Position numbers and translations under genes: made by a program. Under the pieces are notes generated by a model, which saw only the letters and a program-made list of their open reading frames with translations, was not told where the DNA came from and searched no databases. A stretch of DNA of 64,000 nucleotides from Bdellovibrio sp. ZAP7 (GTDB lineage: Bacteria; Bdellovibrionota; UBA1018; CAIMNF01). The first letter of the stretch is position 1. Every line of letters begins with the position of its first letter. The DNA lies in the NCBI GenBank assembly GCA_945874535.1, contig CAMCGZ010000003.1, positions 1-64,000 of the forward strand, read 5' to 3'. This document shows positions 42,830-51,272 of the stretch, piece by piece.

Positions 42830-43751
42830 GCCGAAGCTGAACCCCGACAAACTGGTTTCGATGCGGGAGGCGATCCAAGAGAACGTCAAGCCGGGTTCGG
42901 AACTGTATCTTGAGGGCTTCACTCACTTGATCTCATTCGCAGCCGCTCACGAGATCATCCGGCAAGACATCCGCGACCTGACCGCGATCCGACTCACCCC
43001 TGACCTGGTCTATGATCAGCTGATCGAAGCGGGATTGGTGAAAAAACTCGTATTCAGTTGGGCCGGGAATCCGGGAGTCGGCAGCCTACACGCACTCCGT
43101 CGGCGCTCGCAGAAAGACTCGGTCTCCAAGATCGAGCTCGAAGAGTATTCCCACTTCGGCATGGTGGCCCGGACCCTGGCCGGAAGCGCGGGACTCCCCT
43201 TTTGGACCCTGAAGAACTTCGAAGGCACCCACATTGAAGAAGCGAACCCGAAGATCAAGTCGGTGATCTGCCCCTACACCGGACAGCGCTTCGCCACCGT
43301 TCCAGCGGTCCATCCCGATGTGGCCATCATCCACGTCCAACGCGCGGACAAGGAAGGCAACTCCCAAGTGTGGGGACTGATGGGTACCCAGAAAGAAGTG
43401 GCCTTCGCCTCGAAGCGGGTCATCATTGTCGCGGAAGAGATCGTGGAAACCTCGGTGATCCGTAGCGACCCGAACCGGACTCTGATTCCAGGCATTCTGG
43501 TAGACCATGTGGTGCACGAACCTTGGGGATGTCACCCGTCTTATGCTCAGGGGTATTACGATCGGGACAATGACTTCTATGTGAAGTGGGAAGAAATCTC
43601 CCGCGATCCGAAAACCTACCAAGACTACCTGAATGAGTTCGTGTTCGGAGTGAAAGATCGGAAGGGCTACTTGCAAAAGGCAGGATCGGGATTGATCGAT
43701 CGACTGCGCGCCAAACCCCGGAAGTGCGAAGGGGTGGACTATGGATATTAA
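42822..43751 (+). CDS. CoA-transferase subunit A (glutaconate CoA-transferase-like)
   Basis: This 309-residue subunit of a two-chain CoA-transferase has LYLEGFTHLISFAAAHEIIRQ, LVFSWAGNPGVGSLHALRR, HPDVAIIHVQRADKEGNSQVWG and ASKRVIIVAEEIV. These resemble GctA of glutaconate CoA-transferase. With subunit B it would move CoA from a donor (acetyl- or succinyl-CoA) to a carboxylic acid. It overlaps the genes on both sides (8 and 11 nt). Confidence 0.85.
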   Translation: MRKPKLNPDKLVSMREAIQENVKPGSELYLEGFTHLISFAAAHEIIRQDIRDLTAIRLTPDLVYDQLIEAGLVKKLVFSWAGNPGVGSLHALRRRSQKDSVSKIELEEYSHFGMVARTLAGSAGLPFWTLKNFEGTHIEEANPKIKSVICPYTGQRFATVPAVHPDVAIIHVQRADKEGNSQVWGLMGTQKEVAFASKRVIIVAEEIVETSVIRSDPNRTLIPGILVDHVVHEPWGCHPSYAQGYYDRDNDFYVKWEEISRDPKTYQDYLNEFVFGVKDRKGYLQKAGSGLIDRLRAKPRKCEGVDYGY

Positions 43752-44523
43752 AATCAAGCCCTCGGAACGCATGGCGATCCGGGCTTCTCAGGAACTTCAA
43801 AATCGTGAAGTGGTTTTTGTCGGGATCGGTTTGCCGAATCTCGCGTGCAATCTGGCTCGGGCCACACACGCTCCCGAACTCTACATGATTTACGAGAGTG
43901 GTACCATCGGCACCCTGCCCGCCCGGCTTCCCGTTTCCATCGGGGATCCCACCCTGGTGACAGACTCTCTGGCCATCGTGTCCCAAGCGGACATCTTCCA
44001 GAGCTACCTCCAGGGAGGTCTGATCGAAGTCGGATTCCTCGGCGGCGCCCAACTCGATCGTTACGGGAATATCAACACCACCGTGATCGGTGACTACGAT
44101 AATCCGAAGATCCGGCTCCCCGGTTCGGGAGGGGCTTGCGAAATCGCGACCCACTCCCAGCGAGTTCTCCTCATGATGAGGATGTCTCCGAAGAGCTTTG
44201 TGGAGAAGTGTGACTTTGTCACCTCTCCCGGTTCCCGGATGGCCTCATCAAGACCTTCCCGTTACCTCGGAAAAACCCGGTCCGAACTCGGACTCCCAGG
44301 TGGCGGTCCCACGAAGGCCATCACTGACCTCGGAGTTCTTGAAGTGATCGATGGTGAGCTCACTCTCACCGAGGTGTACGAGGGAGTCACCATCGACCAA
44401 GTCAAACAGAACTGCGGTTGGGACATTAGGATCGCGACCAATCTGTCAGTGACACCTGACCCCGATCCTAAACTTGTTGCTTTACTGAGAACGAAGATCG
44501 ACCCGGAGAATCTTTATCTCTAG
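43741..44523 (+). CDS. CoA-transferase subunit B
   Basis: The 260-residue partner subunit carries a candidate catalytic Glu52 in LYMIYESGTIGTLP, in the place where GctB/SCOT-type enzymes form the glutamyl-CoA thioester. Further conserved parts are QGGLIEVGFLGGAQLDRYGNINTT and LPGSGGACEIA. It closes the catabolic block; a hairpin follows. A dicarboxylate or other product of the adjacent dehydrogenase is the expected substrate. Confidence 0.87.
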   Translation: MDIKIKPSERMAIRASQELQNREVVFVGIGLPNLACNLARATHAPELYMIYESGTIGTLPARLPVSIGDPTLVTDSLAIVSQADIFQSYLQGGLIEVGFLGGAQLDRYGNINTTVIGDYDNPKIRLPGSGGACEIATHSQRVLLMMRMSPKSFVEKCDFVTSPGSRMASSRPSRYLGKTRSELGLPGGGPTKAITDLGVLEVIDGELTLTEVYEGVTIDQVKQNCGWDIRIATNLSVTPDPDPKLVALLRTKIDPENLYL

Positions 44524-44524
44524 G

Positions 44525-44542
44525 TGAGGGTTTTACCCCTCA
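44525..44542. terminator. Small hairpin between convergent genes
   Basis: TGAGGG-TTTTAC-CCCTCA is a 6-bp perfect hairpin immediately after the CoA-transferase stop, in the 36-bp gap to the flagellin stop. It has only AAAA after it on the plus strand and no T-run on the minus strand, so it is at best a weak or Rho-assisted terminator. Confidence 0.35.
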
Positions 44543-44559
44543 AAATTCACTGCCCGGTA

Positions 44560-45393
44560 TCAGCCGAGGAGCTTGAGAGCCATTTGAGCATTGCTGTTCG
44601 CTTGAGAAAGAACCGAGGTTCCTGCCTGGGACAGAATGCTGTTCTTGGTCATCTCGGAGCTCTCAGATGCCATATCGACATCGTAGATCCGGCTGCGAGC
44701 AGCAGAAAGGTTTTCTTCATAGATCGCGAGGTTCTGCACCGAGGATCCGAGGCGGTTCTGAAGGGCGCCAATCTCGGAACGGTTTTCAGAAAGAGAAGTG
44801 ATGGCTGAGTCGATCTTGGCCAGATTCGTCTGAGCGGCCTCTTTGCTCTCGGTGTTGATATCTGTGAGTCCGAGGGCTTCGAGGCTGGTCTTCATCTTCT
44901 GAGTATCGAACACGAAACGGTCGTTTTCAGGAGAGTTGTTGAGACCGACTTGGATCTCGAGCTTCTCACCTTGACCGGCGAGGAGTTTGTGTCCGTTGAA
45001 TTCAGTGGTCGCCGAGATCCGGTCGACTTCGGCGCGGAGCTGCTGGACTTCCTTGTTGATGAAGCCGCGTTCCTTATCACCGATGGTGTCCGATGCGGCC
45101 TGGATCGACAGTTCACGGAAACGGGTGAGGATGTTCCCCACTTCGTTCATACCGCCTTCAGCCACCTGCACCAGAGAGATACCGTCGTTGGCGTTACGGC
45201 TGTCCTGACGGAGGGAGCGAATGTCCGCTCTCATCTTTTCGGAGATCGCCAAGCCTGCAGAGTCGTCTGCTGCCTTAGAGATCCGGGTTCCAGAAGCCAT
45301 CTTCTCGAGAGAGCTCTGCTGCCTCAGGTTAGAAACACCGAGGTTCCGTTGAGCTGCCAATGCCTGCACGTTAGTGTTAATACGAAGTCCCAT
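44560..45393 (-). CDS. fliC: Flagellin
   Basis: This 277-residue filament protein has the D0/D1 helices at both ends: MGLRINTNVQALAAQRNLGVSNLRQQSSLEKMASGTRISKAADDSAGLAISEKMRADIRSL and the C-terminal NLAIYEENLSAARSRIYDVDMASESSEMTKNSILSQAGTSVLSQANSNAQMALKLLG. The central exposed domain is very short, a minimal flagellin. It is the only flagellar gene in the window. The ATG at 45393 is chosen since flagellins start at this point and AGGA lies 5 nt upstream. It has a sigma-28-type promoter and a hairpin leader. Confidence 0.96.
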   Translation of the reverse strand: MGLRINTNVQALAAQRNLGVSNLRQQSSLEKMASGTRISKAADDSAGLAISEKMRADIRSLRQDSRNANDGISLVQVAEGGMNEVGNILTRFRELSIQAASDTIGDKERGFINKEVQQLRAEVDRISATTEFNGHKLLAGQGEKLEIQVGLNNSPENDRFVFDTQKMKTSLEALGLTDINTESKEAAQTNLAKIDSAITSLSENRSEIGALQNRLGSSVQNLAIYEENLSAARSRIYDVDMASESSEMTKNSILSQAGTSVLSQANSNAQMALKLLG

Positions 45394-45430
45394 ACCATCC
45401 TGCTTTCTCCCCGCTGTTGTCGGGGCGTTT

Positions 45431-45451
45431 AGTGGACCGTTCCGATCCACT
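45431..45451 (-). other. Hairpin in the flagellin mRNA leader
   Basis: On the minus strand AGTGGATCG-GAA-CGGTCCACT forms a 9-bp stem (one G-U) inside the roughly 70-nt leader. Such leader hairpins can stabilise flagellin mRNA or tune translation. Confidence 0.5.
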
Positions 45452-45469
45452 GTTGTTCTGTTGTTGAAC

Positions 45470-45495
45470 ATATCGGTCAGGTATGGAAAAGCTTA
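45470..45495 (-). promoter_or_regulatory. Sigma-28 (FliA)-type flagellin promoter
   Basis: On the minus strand TAAGCTTT (45488-45495), 10 bp, ACCGATAT (45470-45477) is close to the FliA consensus TAAAGTTT-N11-GCCGATAA. The region further upstream is very A/T rich and may act as an UP element. Confidence 0.65.
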
Positions 45496-45561
45496 AGCAA
45501 AATAGTTTAGTATTCTGATATTTTCTAAAGAATTCTTAAAAAACTCAAATATAACAAATAT

Positions 45562-46926
45562 TTAAAATATGCGATTCAAGTGCCGAGAGAAGGCTCGCAT
45601 CACCCAAACATGAATCAAAGCCTGAGAAAATCGATAAATGACCCAGGGCAAGGCCGGAACAAAGTCATGGAGGGCCGCCAGAATCACCCTCCCCTCGAGC
45701 GCCTCGCGGAACTCCAGTCGCCCTCGAGGCACCCCTGAGGATGCCAACAAGCCCCCCCGGACGTACAGCAACTGGCGGTCAGAGGTGGAACGCTCCACAC
45801 TCTTCTCGAGCCTGAGCAAAAGCAAGCGGGGGGTCAGAAGATAGAAAGAGCACTCAACACCGGTCACCCTGACCCGGACCACAAAAAACAAGAACCGGGG
45901 CAGCCACCGGAAATACTCATCGGCAACCCTTTCGGCATTCCAATTTGAGGGAAGAGGCAATCGTTGCACGGAACGAACCACCCTGGACTCCGGCGCAGAA
46001 GGCGCAGCGGAAGTCCGTCCGGGTCCGATCGAAGTCGAAACCGACTCAAGTAGCGCACTCCCCACCTCGATCCGCTCCCGGCTCCAGTCGGCCCACTCCT
46101 GACCGGCTCGAGCGACCATCGGGTGCTTGAGGGAAAGGACCAGGGGATAAACGAGATCCCTGGGGGACCCGGTGATCAATGACACCCACAATCTCGAGAG
46201 TCCAAGAGGGATCAAGTTAAAAGAATACAACCTCCGCTGAACCCCGAGAACCTCGGCCGTTTTCATGAGCAATTCTTGATAGGTCATCACCTGCGGACCG
46301 CCGAGATCGTACACTTGACCACGGTGTTTCGGATCCGAAAGGCTACGCAGGAGAGCATCGATCACTTCCTCTAAAGCGATCGGTTGGGAGACCGTGCGGG
46401 TCCATGCCGGACACACCATCCAAGGCAGGCGCTTGACCAACTTCATCAGGATGTCAAACGAGGAACCGCCCCGCCCCAGAATGAGACCTGCACGGAGTAC
46501 TGTGCATGGAATACCACTCTGACGGAGAACGGTTTCCACTTCCAAACGGCTCTTCAAGTGCCAAGAGAGTTCTTCTTGCTCGGGAATCATCCCCCCCAGG
46601 TAAACGATATGGGTGACACCCGCGACCCGCGCGCACCGTGCGAAATTATCGGCAAGAATGAGATCGAAATCATAAAATGAGCCCTGGTCCAAAGCAGCGG
46701 TCGGAAGCATGGAATGGACGAGATAAAAAGCGCGGTCACACCCGACCATCGCCTCTCCCAACTGCTTCATCGAAAAAAGATCGCACTGGCGCCATTGGAG
46801 ACGAGGGTGATTGCTGATCTGAGAACGGCGCGATAGGGCCACCACCTCGCATTCCGGATCTGCGAGGAGACGGTCGATCAAAGTGCGGCCGATGAATCCG
46901 CTGGCCCCAGCGATCAGGACTCTCAC
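45562..46926 (-). CDS. YbjT-like SDR reductase with C-terminal DUF2867-type domain
   Basis: The 454-residue protein has an N-terminal Rossmann NAD(P)-binding domain (MRVLIAGASGFIGRTLIDRLL; YLVHSM; ITHIVYLGGM) of the atypical SDR type. A C-terminal domain (around 330-454) ends RLEFREALEGRVILAALHDFVPALPWVIYRFSQALIHVWVMRAFSRHL, which I recognise as the DUF2867 pattern. Reaction unknown. The start is GTG at 46926 without a Shine-Dalgarno; TACTCT ends 7 nt upstream. It is divergent from oxyR, with an OxyR-like site between. Confidence 0.8.
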   Translation of the reverse strand: MRVLIAGASGFIGRTLIDRLLADPECEVVALSRRSQISNHPRLQWRQCDLFSMKQLGEAMVGCDRAFYLVHSMLPTAALDQGSFYDFDLILADNFARCARVAGVTHIVYLGGMIPEQEELSWHLKSRLEVETVLRQSGIPCTVLRAGLILGRGGSSFDILMKLVKRLPWMVCPAWTRTVSQPIALEEVIDALLRSLSDPKHRGQVYDLGGPQVMTYQELLMKTAEVLGVQRRLYSFNLIPLGLSRLWVSLITGSPRDLVYPLVLSLKHPMVARAGQEWADWSRERIEVGSALLESVSTSIGPGRTSAAPSAPESRVVRSVQRLPLPSNWNAERVADEYFRWLPRFLFFVVRVRVTGVECSFYLLTPRLLLLRLEKSVERSTSDRQLLYVRGGLLASSGVPRGRLEFREALEGRVILAALHDFVPALPWVIYRFSQALIHVWVMRAFSRHLNRIF

Positions 46927-46933
46927 GATCGCC

Positions 46934-46963
46934 AGAGTAACCGGAGGACATCTGGACGATCAA
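46934..46963 (-). promoter_or_regulatory. Promoter of the YbjT-like gene, leaderless type
   Basis: On the minus strand TTGATC (46958-46963), 18 bp, TACTCT (46934-46939), then 7 nt to the GTG at 46926. Confidence 0.5.
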
Positions 46964-46979
46964 TCAAAAACGAGTTACC

Positions 46980-46994
46980 ATAGATAAAAATTAT
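46980..46994. promoter_or_regulatory. oxyR: OxyR-type operator
   Basis: ATAGATAAAAATTAT matches the OxyR half-site ATAGnTnnnAnCTAT at every fixed position but one. It lies 12 nt before the oxyR start and upstream of the -35 of the divergent reductase, where OxyR could repress itself and activate the neighbour. Confidence 0.6.
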
Positions 46995-47005
46995 CGGAGA
47001 CTCCC

Positions 47006-47953
47006 ATGGCCTCATTGACCCAACTCGAATACCTGGTCGCAGTCGACAAACACCGCCACTTCGGAAAGGCTGCGGCGGCCTGTCATGTCTCCCAACCCAC
47101 ACTCTCGATGCAGCTTCACAAACTGGAAGAGGAGTACGGGGTCACCTTCTTCGACCGGTCCAAACAACCGATCCTTCCGAATCCGGAAGCCATTCCCCTG
47201 ATCGAGCAGGCCAAAACCATCCTCCGGGAATATGCCAAGCTCGAGCATCTCACCACCGACCGAAGCCTCGAACCCAGCGGCGACTTCAAGATCGGCGTCA
47301 TTCCAACCGTCGCCCCTTACCTCCTTCCGCTGTTTTTGGGGGATTTCGCATCGGCTCTTCCCAAAGTGAACCTCAGCATCCGTGAAATCACCACACGCGA
47401 GATCATCGATGCTCTCGACCGGGATGAAATCGACGTCGGGATTCTCGCCACGCCACTCGACATCCCGACCCTAGACGAGCGTCCGCTCTATTACGAGCCA
47501 TTCCAAGTCTACACTTCGGCCGACCATCCGCTGGCGCGCCTGAAAGCGGTGACCGAGGATCAACTCACATCGAATGGGATCTGGCTCCTCTCGGAGGGAC
47601 ACTGCTTCAGAACCCAGGTGGTCAAACTCTGCTCGGCCCGGAAAACCTCGGCCGTCTTCAAAAATGTGAGCTTTGAAAGTGGAAGCATGGAAACCCTCCT
47701 CTCGCTCATCGATCAAGGGCACGGGTACACCCTGCTGCCGGCCCTGGCTGGAGCCCGAATTACGGGTACGCGTAGACAACAACTGAAGGACATCAAGAGC
47801 CCGGTGCCCACACGCGAGATTTCACTTGTTTTCAGGCGTTCGCAATACAAGCAGAATTTACTCAAAAAACTAGCGGAGACGATCAAGGCCACACTGCCAA
47901 AAGAGGTCTTCCAGAAGAGGGGACCTCACCTGAGCGTCATCCAGATCAAATAG
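47006..47953 (+). CDS. oxyR: OxyR, peroxide-sensing LysR-family regulator
   Basis: The 315-residue LysR-type regulator has an N-terminal winged helix (LTQLEYLVAVDKHRHFGKAAAACHVSQPTLSMQLHKLEEEYG). In the effector domain, SEGHCFRTQVVKLC carries Cys200 and Cys209, nine residues apart, exactly as Cys199/Cys208 of E. coli OxyR, which form the peroxide-induced disulfide. The GHC context is also kept. GGAG is 6 nt before the ATG. The 3' end overlaps the convergent kinase gene by 8 nt. Confidence 0.92.
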   Translation: MASLTQLEYLVAVDKHRHFGKAAAACHVSQPTLSMQLHKLEEEYGVTFFDRSKQPILPNPEAIPLIEQAKTILREYAKLEHLTTDRSLEPSGDFKIGVIPTVAPYLLPLFLGDFASALPKVNLSIREITTREIIDALDRDEIDVGILATPLDIPTLDERPLYYEPFQVYTSADHPLARLKAVTEDQLTSNGIWLLSEGHCFRTQVVKLCSARKTSAVFKNVSFESGSMETLLSLIDQGHGYTLLPALAGARITGTRRQQLKDIKSPVPTREISLVFRRSQYKQNLLKKLAETIKATLPKEVFQKRGPHLSVIQIK

Positions 47954-49436
47954 CGTCCACCGGCACCAGAGGCAATCTGAAAACAAAGGTGGTGTCGGAC
48001 TCCCTGTCGTCGAGATGCAATCCTCCGCCATGCGCCACCAGAATGCTCTTGCTGATGCTGAGCCCGAGTCCGGTCCCCTCACCCGGCGCTTTGGTCGTGA
48101 AAAACGGATCCATGATCCTCGAACGCAACTCTCCTGGCACCCCGGGTCCCGAATCGATCACGGAAACAATCAAATGGTCCGCTTCAATTCTCGACAACAG
48201 ACGGATCCACTTCACCTCCTGGTGTGAAATGGCGTGATATGAGTTATTGAGCAAATTCAGAAACACCTGTGAAATTGCCACCGGATTGCAGCAGATGCGA
48301 GCAGACCGATCGACATCGATTGCCACGTGCACCCCTGAAGACTTGAATCGCTCGAGACAAATCGAGAGCGCATCATCGAGAATTTCCCCGATCTCATGCA
48401 CCCGGAAATCGGACTCCTGGGACTCGCGTGACAGATTTTTCAAGCCCTGGATGATCCGGGAGATCCGACTCGAAGTTTCGCTGATTTGTCTGGCCATCCG
48501 GATCACTTCGTCGTTCCCGATCGCACCTTTATGGACCTGGAGCGAAATCAAATCGGCATAGCCCTTGATGATGGTGAGCGGATTGTTGATTTCATGGGCG
48601 ATTCCACCGGCCATTTCACCGAGGGCGACCATCTTCGAGCTGTTGATGAGTTTTTCCTGTATGCTCTTGAGCTCATTGATCGCCGTAACAGCCCCGATAG
48701 AACGAAGCGGAGCCCCCTCTTCAGTCCACTCTGCGACCAAGCCTCTGAGAATCACCCAGAACCATCCCGATCTACGGTTCTTCACCCGGAGTTCGATATT
48801 GAATGGAACCGCCCCCCGGCTGTCGACATGCGCCTTGTACCGCAACGAGACCTCGGCCAGATCCTCTTCGTGGACATGCCTGTACAAATCGGCCACGGTC
48901 ACCTGTTCGGGAGCATCGTACCCCACCATCTCCCAAAAACGGGGCGTGACAGTCACCTCACCCGTGGAATGATGGTAGTCCCAGAATGCATCCCGGGAGG
49001 CGATCGCTCTTGCGCTCAGACGCGCTTCGCTTTCCATCAGAGCCGTAGTGGCTCGCTTCATCTCGGTGATGTTCTGAATCTGCAACACAAAAAATTTGAA
49101 CTGGTTCAATTTCGACCAAACCGAAGTCACATGAGTGATCGCCCAGATGACCTCACCGCTCTTACTGATGTAGCGCTTCTCCATCCGGGGTAAAACCCCC
49201 CTGTTTTCAAGCAAAGCCTCACGATGCCGGTCGGTGGCATCGCGATCGTCCGGGTGAGTCAGGACCCGGTTGCTGAGACCGATCAACTCATCGCGGGAAT
49301 ACCCGAATGTATTTAAAAAAGTAGGGTTCGCATCGATGTACCGACCCTCGGAATCGATGGCTGCCATGGCAATCGGCGAATACTCGAAAACGTTCAGCAA
49401 ATCCTCGCCGAACGCGCTCGCGAAGAGCGATTCCAT
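47946..49436 (-). CDS. PAS-PAS sensor histidine kinase
   Basis: This protein of about 496 residues has two PAS domains (residues about 10-125 and 145-255), HisKA with the phosphorylated His281 (GEMAGGIAHEINNPLTIIKGYADL) and HATPase_c (QVFLNLLNNSYHAIS, DSGPGVPGELRSRIMDPFFTTKAPGEGTGLGLSIS). There is no membrane helix, so it senses a cytoplasmic signal. No response regulator is adjacent. The rpoD stop is directly in front (TGA GTG ATG), so it is probably the last gene of the rpsU-dnaG-rpoD operon. Confidence 0.9.
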   Translation of the reverse strand: MESLFASAFGEDLLNVFEYSPIAMAAIDSEGRYIDANPTFLNTFGYSRDELIGLSNRVLTHPDDRDATDRHREALLENRGVLPRMEKRYISKSGEVIWAITHVTSVWSKLNQFKFFVLQIQNITEMKRATTALMESEARLSARAIASRDAFWDYHHSTGEVTVTPRFWEMVGYDAPEQVTVADLYRHVHEEDLAEVSLRYKAHVDSRGAVPFNIELRVKNRRSGWFWVILRGLVAEWTEEGAPLRSIGAVTAINELKSIQEKLINSSKMVALGEMAGGIAHEINNPLTIIKGYADLISLQVHKGAIGNDEVIRMARQISETSSRISRIIQGLKNLSRESQESDFRVHEIGEILDDALSICLERFKSSGVHVAIDVDRSARICCNPVAISQVFLNLLNNSYHAISHQEVKWIRLLSRIEADHLIVSVIDSGPGVPGELRSRIMDPFFTTKAPGEGTGLGLSISKSILVAHGGGLHLDDRESDTTFVFRLPLVPVDAI

Positions 49437-49439
49437 CAC

Positions 49440-51272
49440 TCAGTCCGTAAATGCCTTCAGGAGTTTGGCACGGCTCGGATGACGCAATTTCCGGAGGGCC
49501 TTGGCTTCGATCTGCCGGATCCGCTCACGGGTCACGAAGAAGTCCTGCCCTACTTCCTCAAGGGTGTGATCCGACTTCTCACCGATCCCGAACCGCATCC
49601 GAAGGACCTTTTCTTCTCTCGGAGTGAGCGTGGAAAGCACCTTACGGGTCTGCTCGGAGAGGTTGAGATTGATCACGGCCTCGGCCGGATTGATGATGTT
49701 CTTGTCCTCGATAAAATCTCCGAGCGAAGAATCCTCTTCCTCACCGATCGGGGTCTCGAGGGAGATCGGCTCCTTGGCGATTTTGAGCACCTTGCGGACC
49801 TTGTCCACAGGCATTTCCATTTTGGTCGCGATTTCCTCGGGCTGAGGCTCACGGCCGAGTTGTTGCATCAAGGTCCGCTGGGTACGGACCAGCTTATTGA
49901 TCGTTTCGATCATGTGCACCGGAATCCGGATGGTGCGTGCCTGATCCGCGATCGCACGGGTGATCGCCTGACGGATCCACCAGGTTGCGTAAGTCGAGAA
50001 TTTGTAACCTCGACGGTATTCGAATTTATCCACGGCTTTCATGAGGCCGATGTTGCCTTCCTGGATCAGATCCAGGAATTGGAGTCCGCGATTGGTGTAC
50101 TTCTTGGCAATCGACACCACGAGACGGAGATTCGCCTCCACCAATTCGCTCTTCGCAGTGTCGGCACTGCGCTCACCGATCATGAGACTCTCATTGATCC
50201 GCTTGAGCTCCTCGACGGTCACGCCGGACTCACTCTCCAGACGGAGCAGGCGCTTCACCACGTCGTCTTCTTGCGCCATGAGCTGCACCAGCTTGGCTTC
50301 GGGCAGATCGTACTTCTTGGCGATTCCCTGAAGTTTAGTGGCGTCTTTGGAATCTTCGATCACACCGACAAACTCATCCTGGCTCTTCACCCCGAGGTAT
50401 TCATAAACCCTCTGGCGTTCACTCTGGGCTTCACGTCCGCGGTTCCAATATTCCTTAATTTGCGCCGAAAGGAAGTTGATCGTCTTCCGGTTGAAAGCGA
50501 TGTTCTGGAACGCGGTTTCCACCTGACGCTCCTTCTTTTTGATCTCGACTCGAATCGATTCTTTTTCTTTGGCTGGAGTCTTACGGGCTTCGGGGCCCAC
50601 CAGCTTGGAGTCCATTTTCTCCTGGAAACTGAGGAGTGACTTCACCTTGGAGACCGCACGGATCACCCGATCGAGATATTCTTTCTCGTCTTCAGGAGAA
50701 ACTTCGTCTTCCACCCCGCGAATGACATCCTTCACCTTGGTCTTCGCAGTCTCGAGACGCTCCCCAAGGTCCACAATCGCCATAGTTCCGAGCCTCGACG
50801 CCAACAAGGCGCGCAGGATCTCGAGCTCACCCTCTTCGATCCGCTTGGCGATGGCCACTTCCCCTTCACGGGTCAGCAGGGAAACGGATCCCATTTTCTT
50901 CAAGTAGAGTTTTACAGGGTCGGTGCCCTTGGCGTACTCGGCAGTCGAGACCAGATCACCGGATTCATCCGATTGAAGCTCTTCCTCTTGAGGTGCGGGA
51001 GCCTCGGTCCCGACTTCCTCGAGAAAGCCTTCTTCCTTTTCCTCTCCGTCTTCGGGGCGGCGACGTCCATCGGTGATCTCGATTTCATTCTCCGCGAGGA
51101 GAGCCATCACTTCATCGATTTCTTCCGGAGTGACCATTTCCACAGGAAGCAACTCATGCACTTCAACATAAGAAAGAAAGCCTCGCTGGACTCCGAGGTC
51201 CATCAGCTTTTTGATATCTTTGTGATTCCGGTTCACTTTCCCCGAAGCATTAGTCGTTTTTTCCTGAGACAT
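49440..51272 (-). CDS. rpoD: Primary sigma factor RpoD (sigma-70)
   Basis: This 610-residue vegetative sigma factor has region 1.1 at the N-terminus, region 1.2 ([29 protein letters not shown]), a non-conserved insert (about residues 165-350), region 2 ([65 protein letters not shown]), region 3 and region 4 ([31 protein letters not shown]). These explain the TTGACA/TATAAT-like promoters in the window. The ATG at 51272 with GAAGAG upstream is preferred over a TTG four codons earlier. It overlaps dnaG by 23 nt. Confidence 0.97.
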   Translation of the reverse strand: MSQEKTTNASGKVNRNHKDIKKLMDLGVQRGFLSYVEVHELLPVEMVTPEEIDEVMALLAENEIEITDGRRRPEDGEEKEEGFLEEVGTEAPAPQEEELQSDESGDLVSTAEYAKGTDPVKLYLKKMGSVSLLTREGEVAIAKRIEEGELEILRALLASRLGTMAIVDLGERLETAKTKVKDVIRGVEDEVSPEDEKEYLDRVIRAVSKVKSLLSFQEKMDSKLVGPEARKTPAKEKESIRVEIKKKERQVETAFQNIAFNRKTINFLSAQIKEYWNRGREAQSERQRVYEYLGVKSQDEFVGVIEDSKDATKLQGIAKKYDLPEAKLVQLMAQEDDVVKRLLRLESESGVTVEELKRINESLMIGERSADTAKSELVEANLRLVVSIAKKYTNRGLQFLDLIQEGNIGLMKAVDKFEYRRGYKFSTYATWWIRQAITRAIADQARTIRIPVHMIETINKLVRTQRTLMQQLGREPQPEEIATKMEMPVDKVRKVLKIAKEPISLETPIGEEEDSSLGDFIEDKNIINPAEAVINLNLSEQTRKVLSTLTPREEKVLRMRFGIGEKSDHTLEEVGQDFFVTRERIRQIEAKALRKLRHPSRAKLLKAFTD

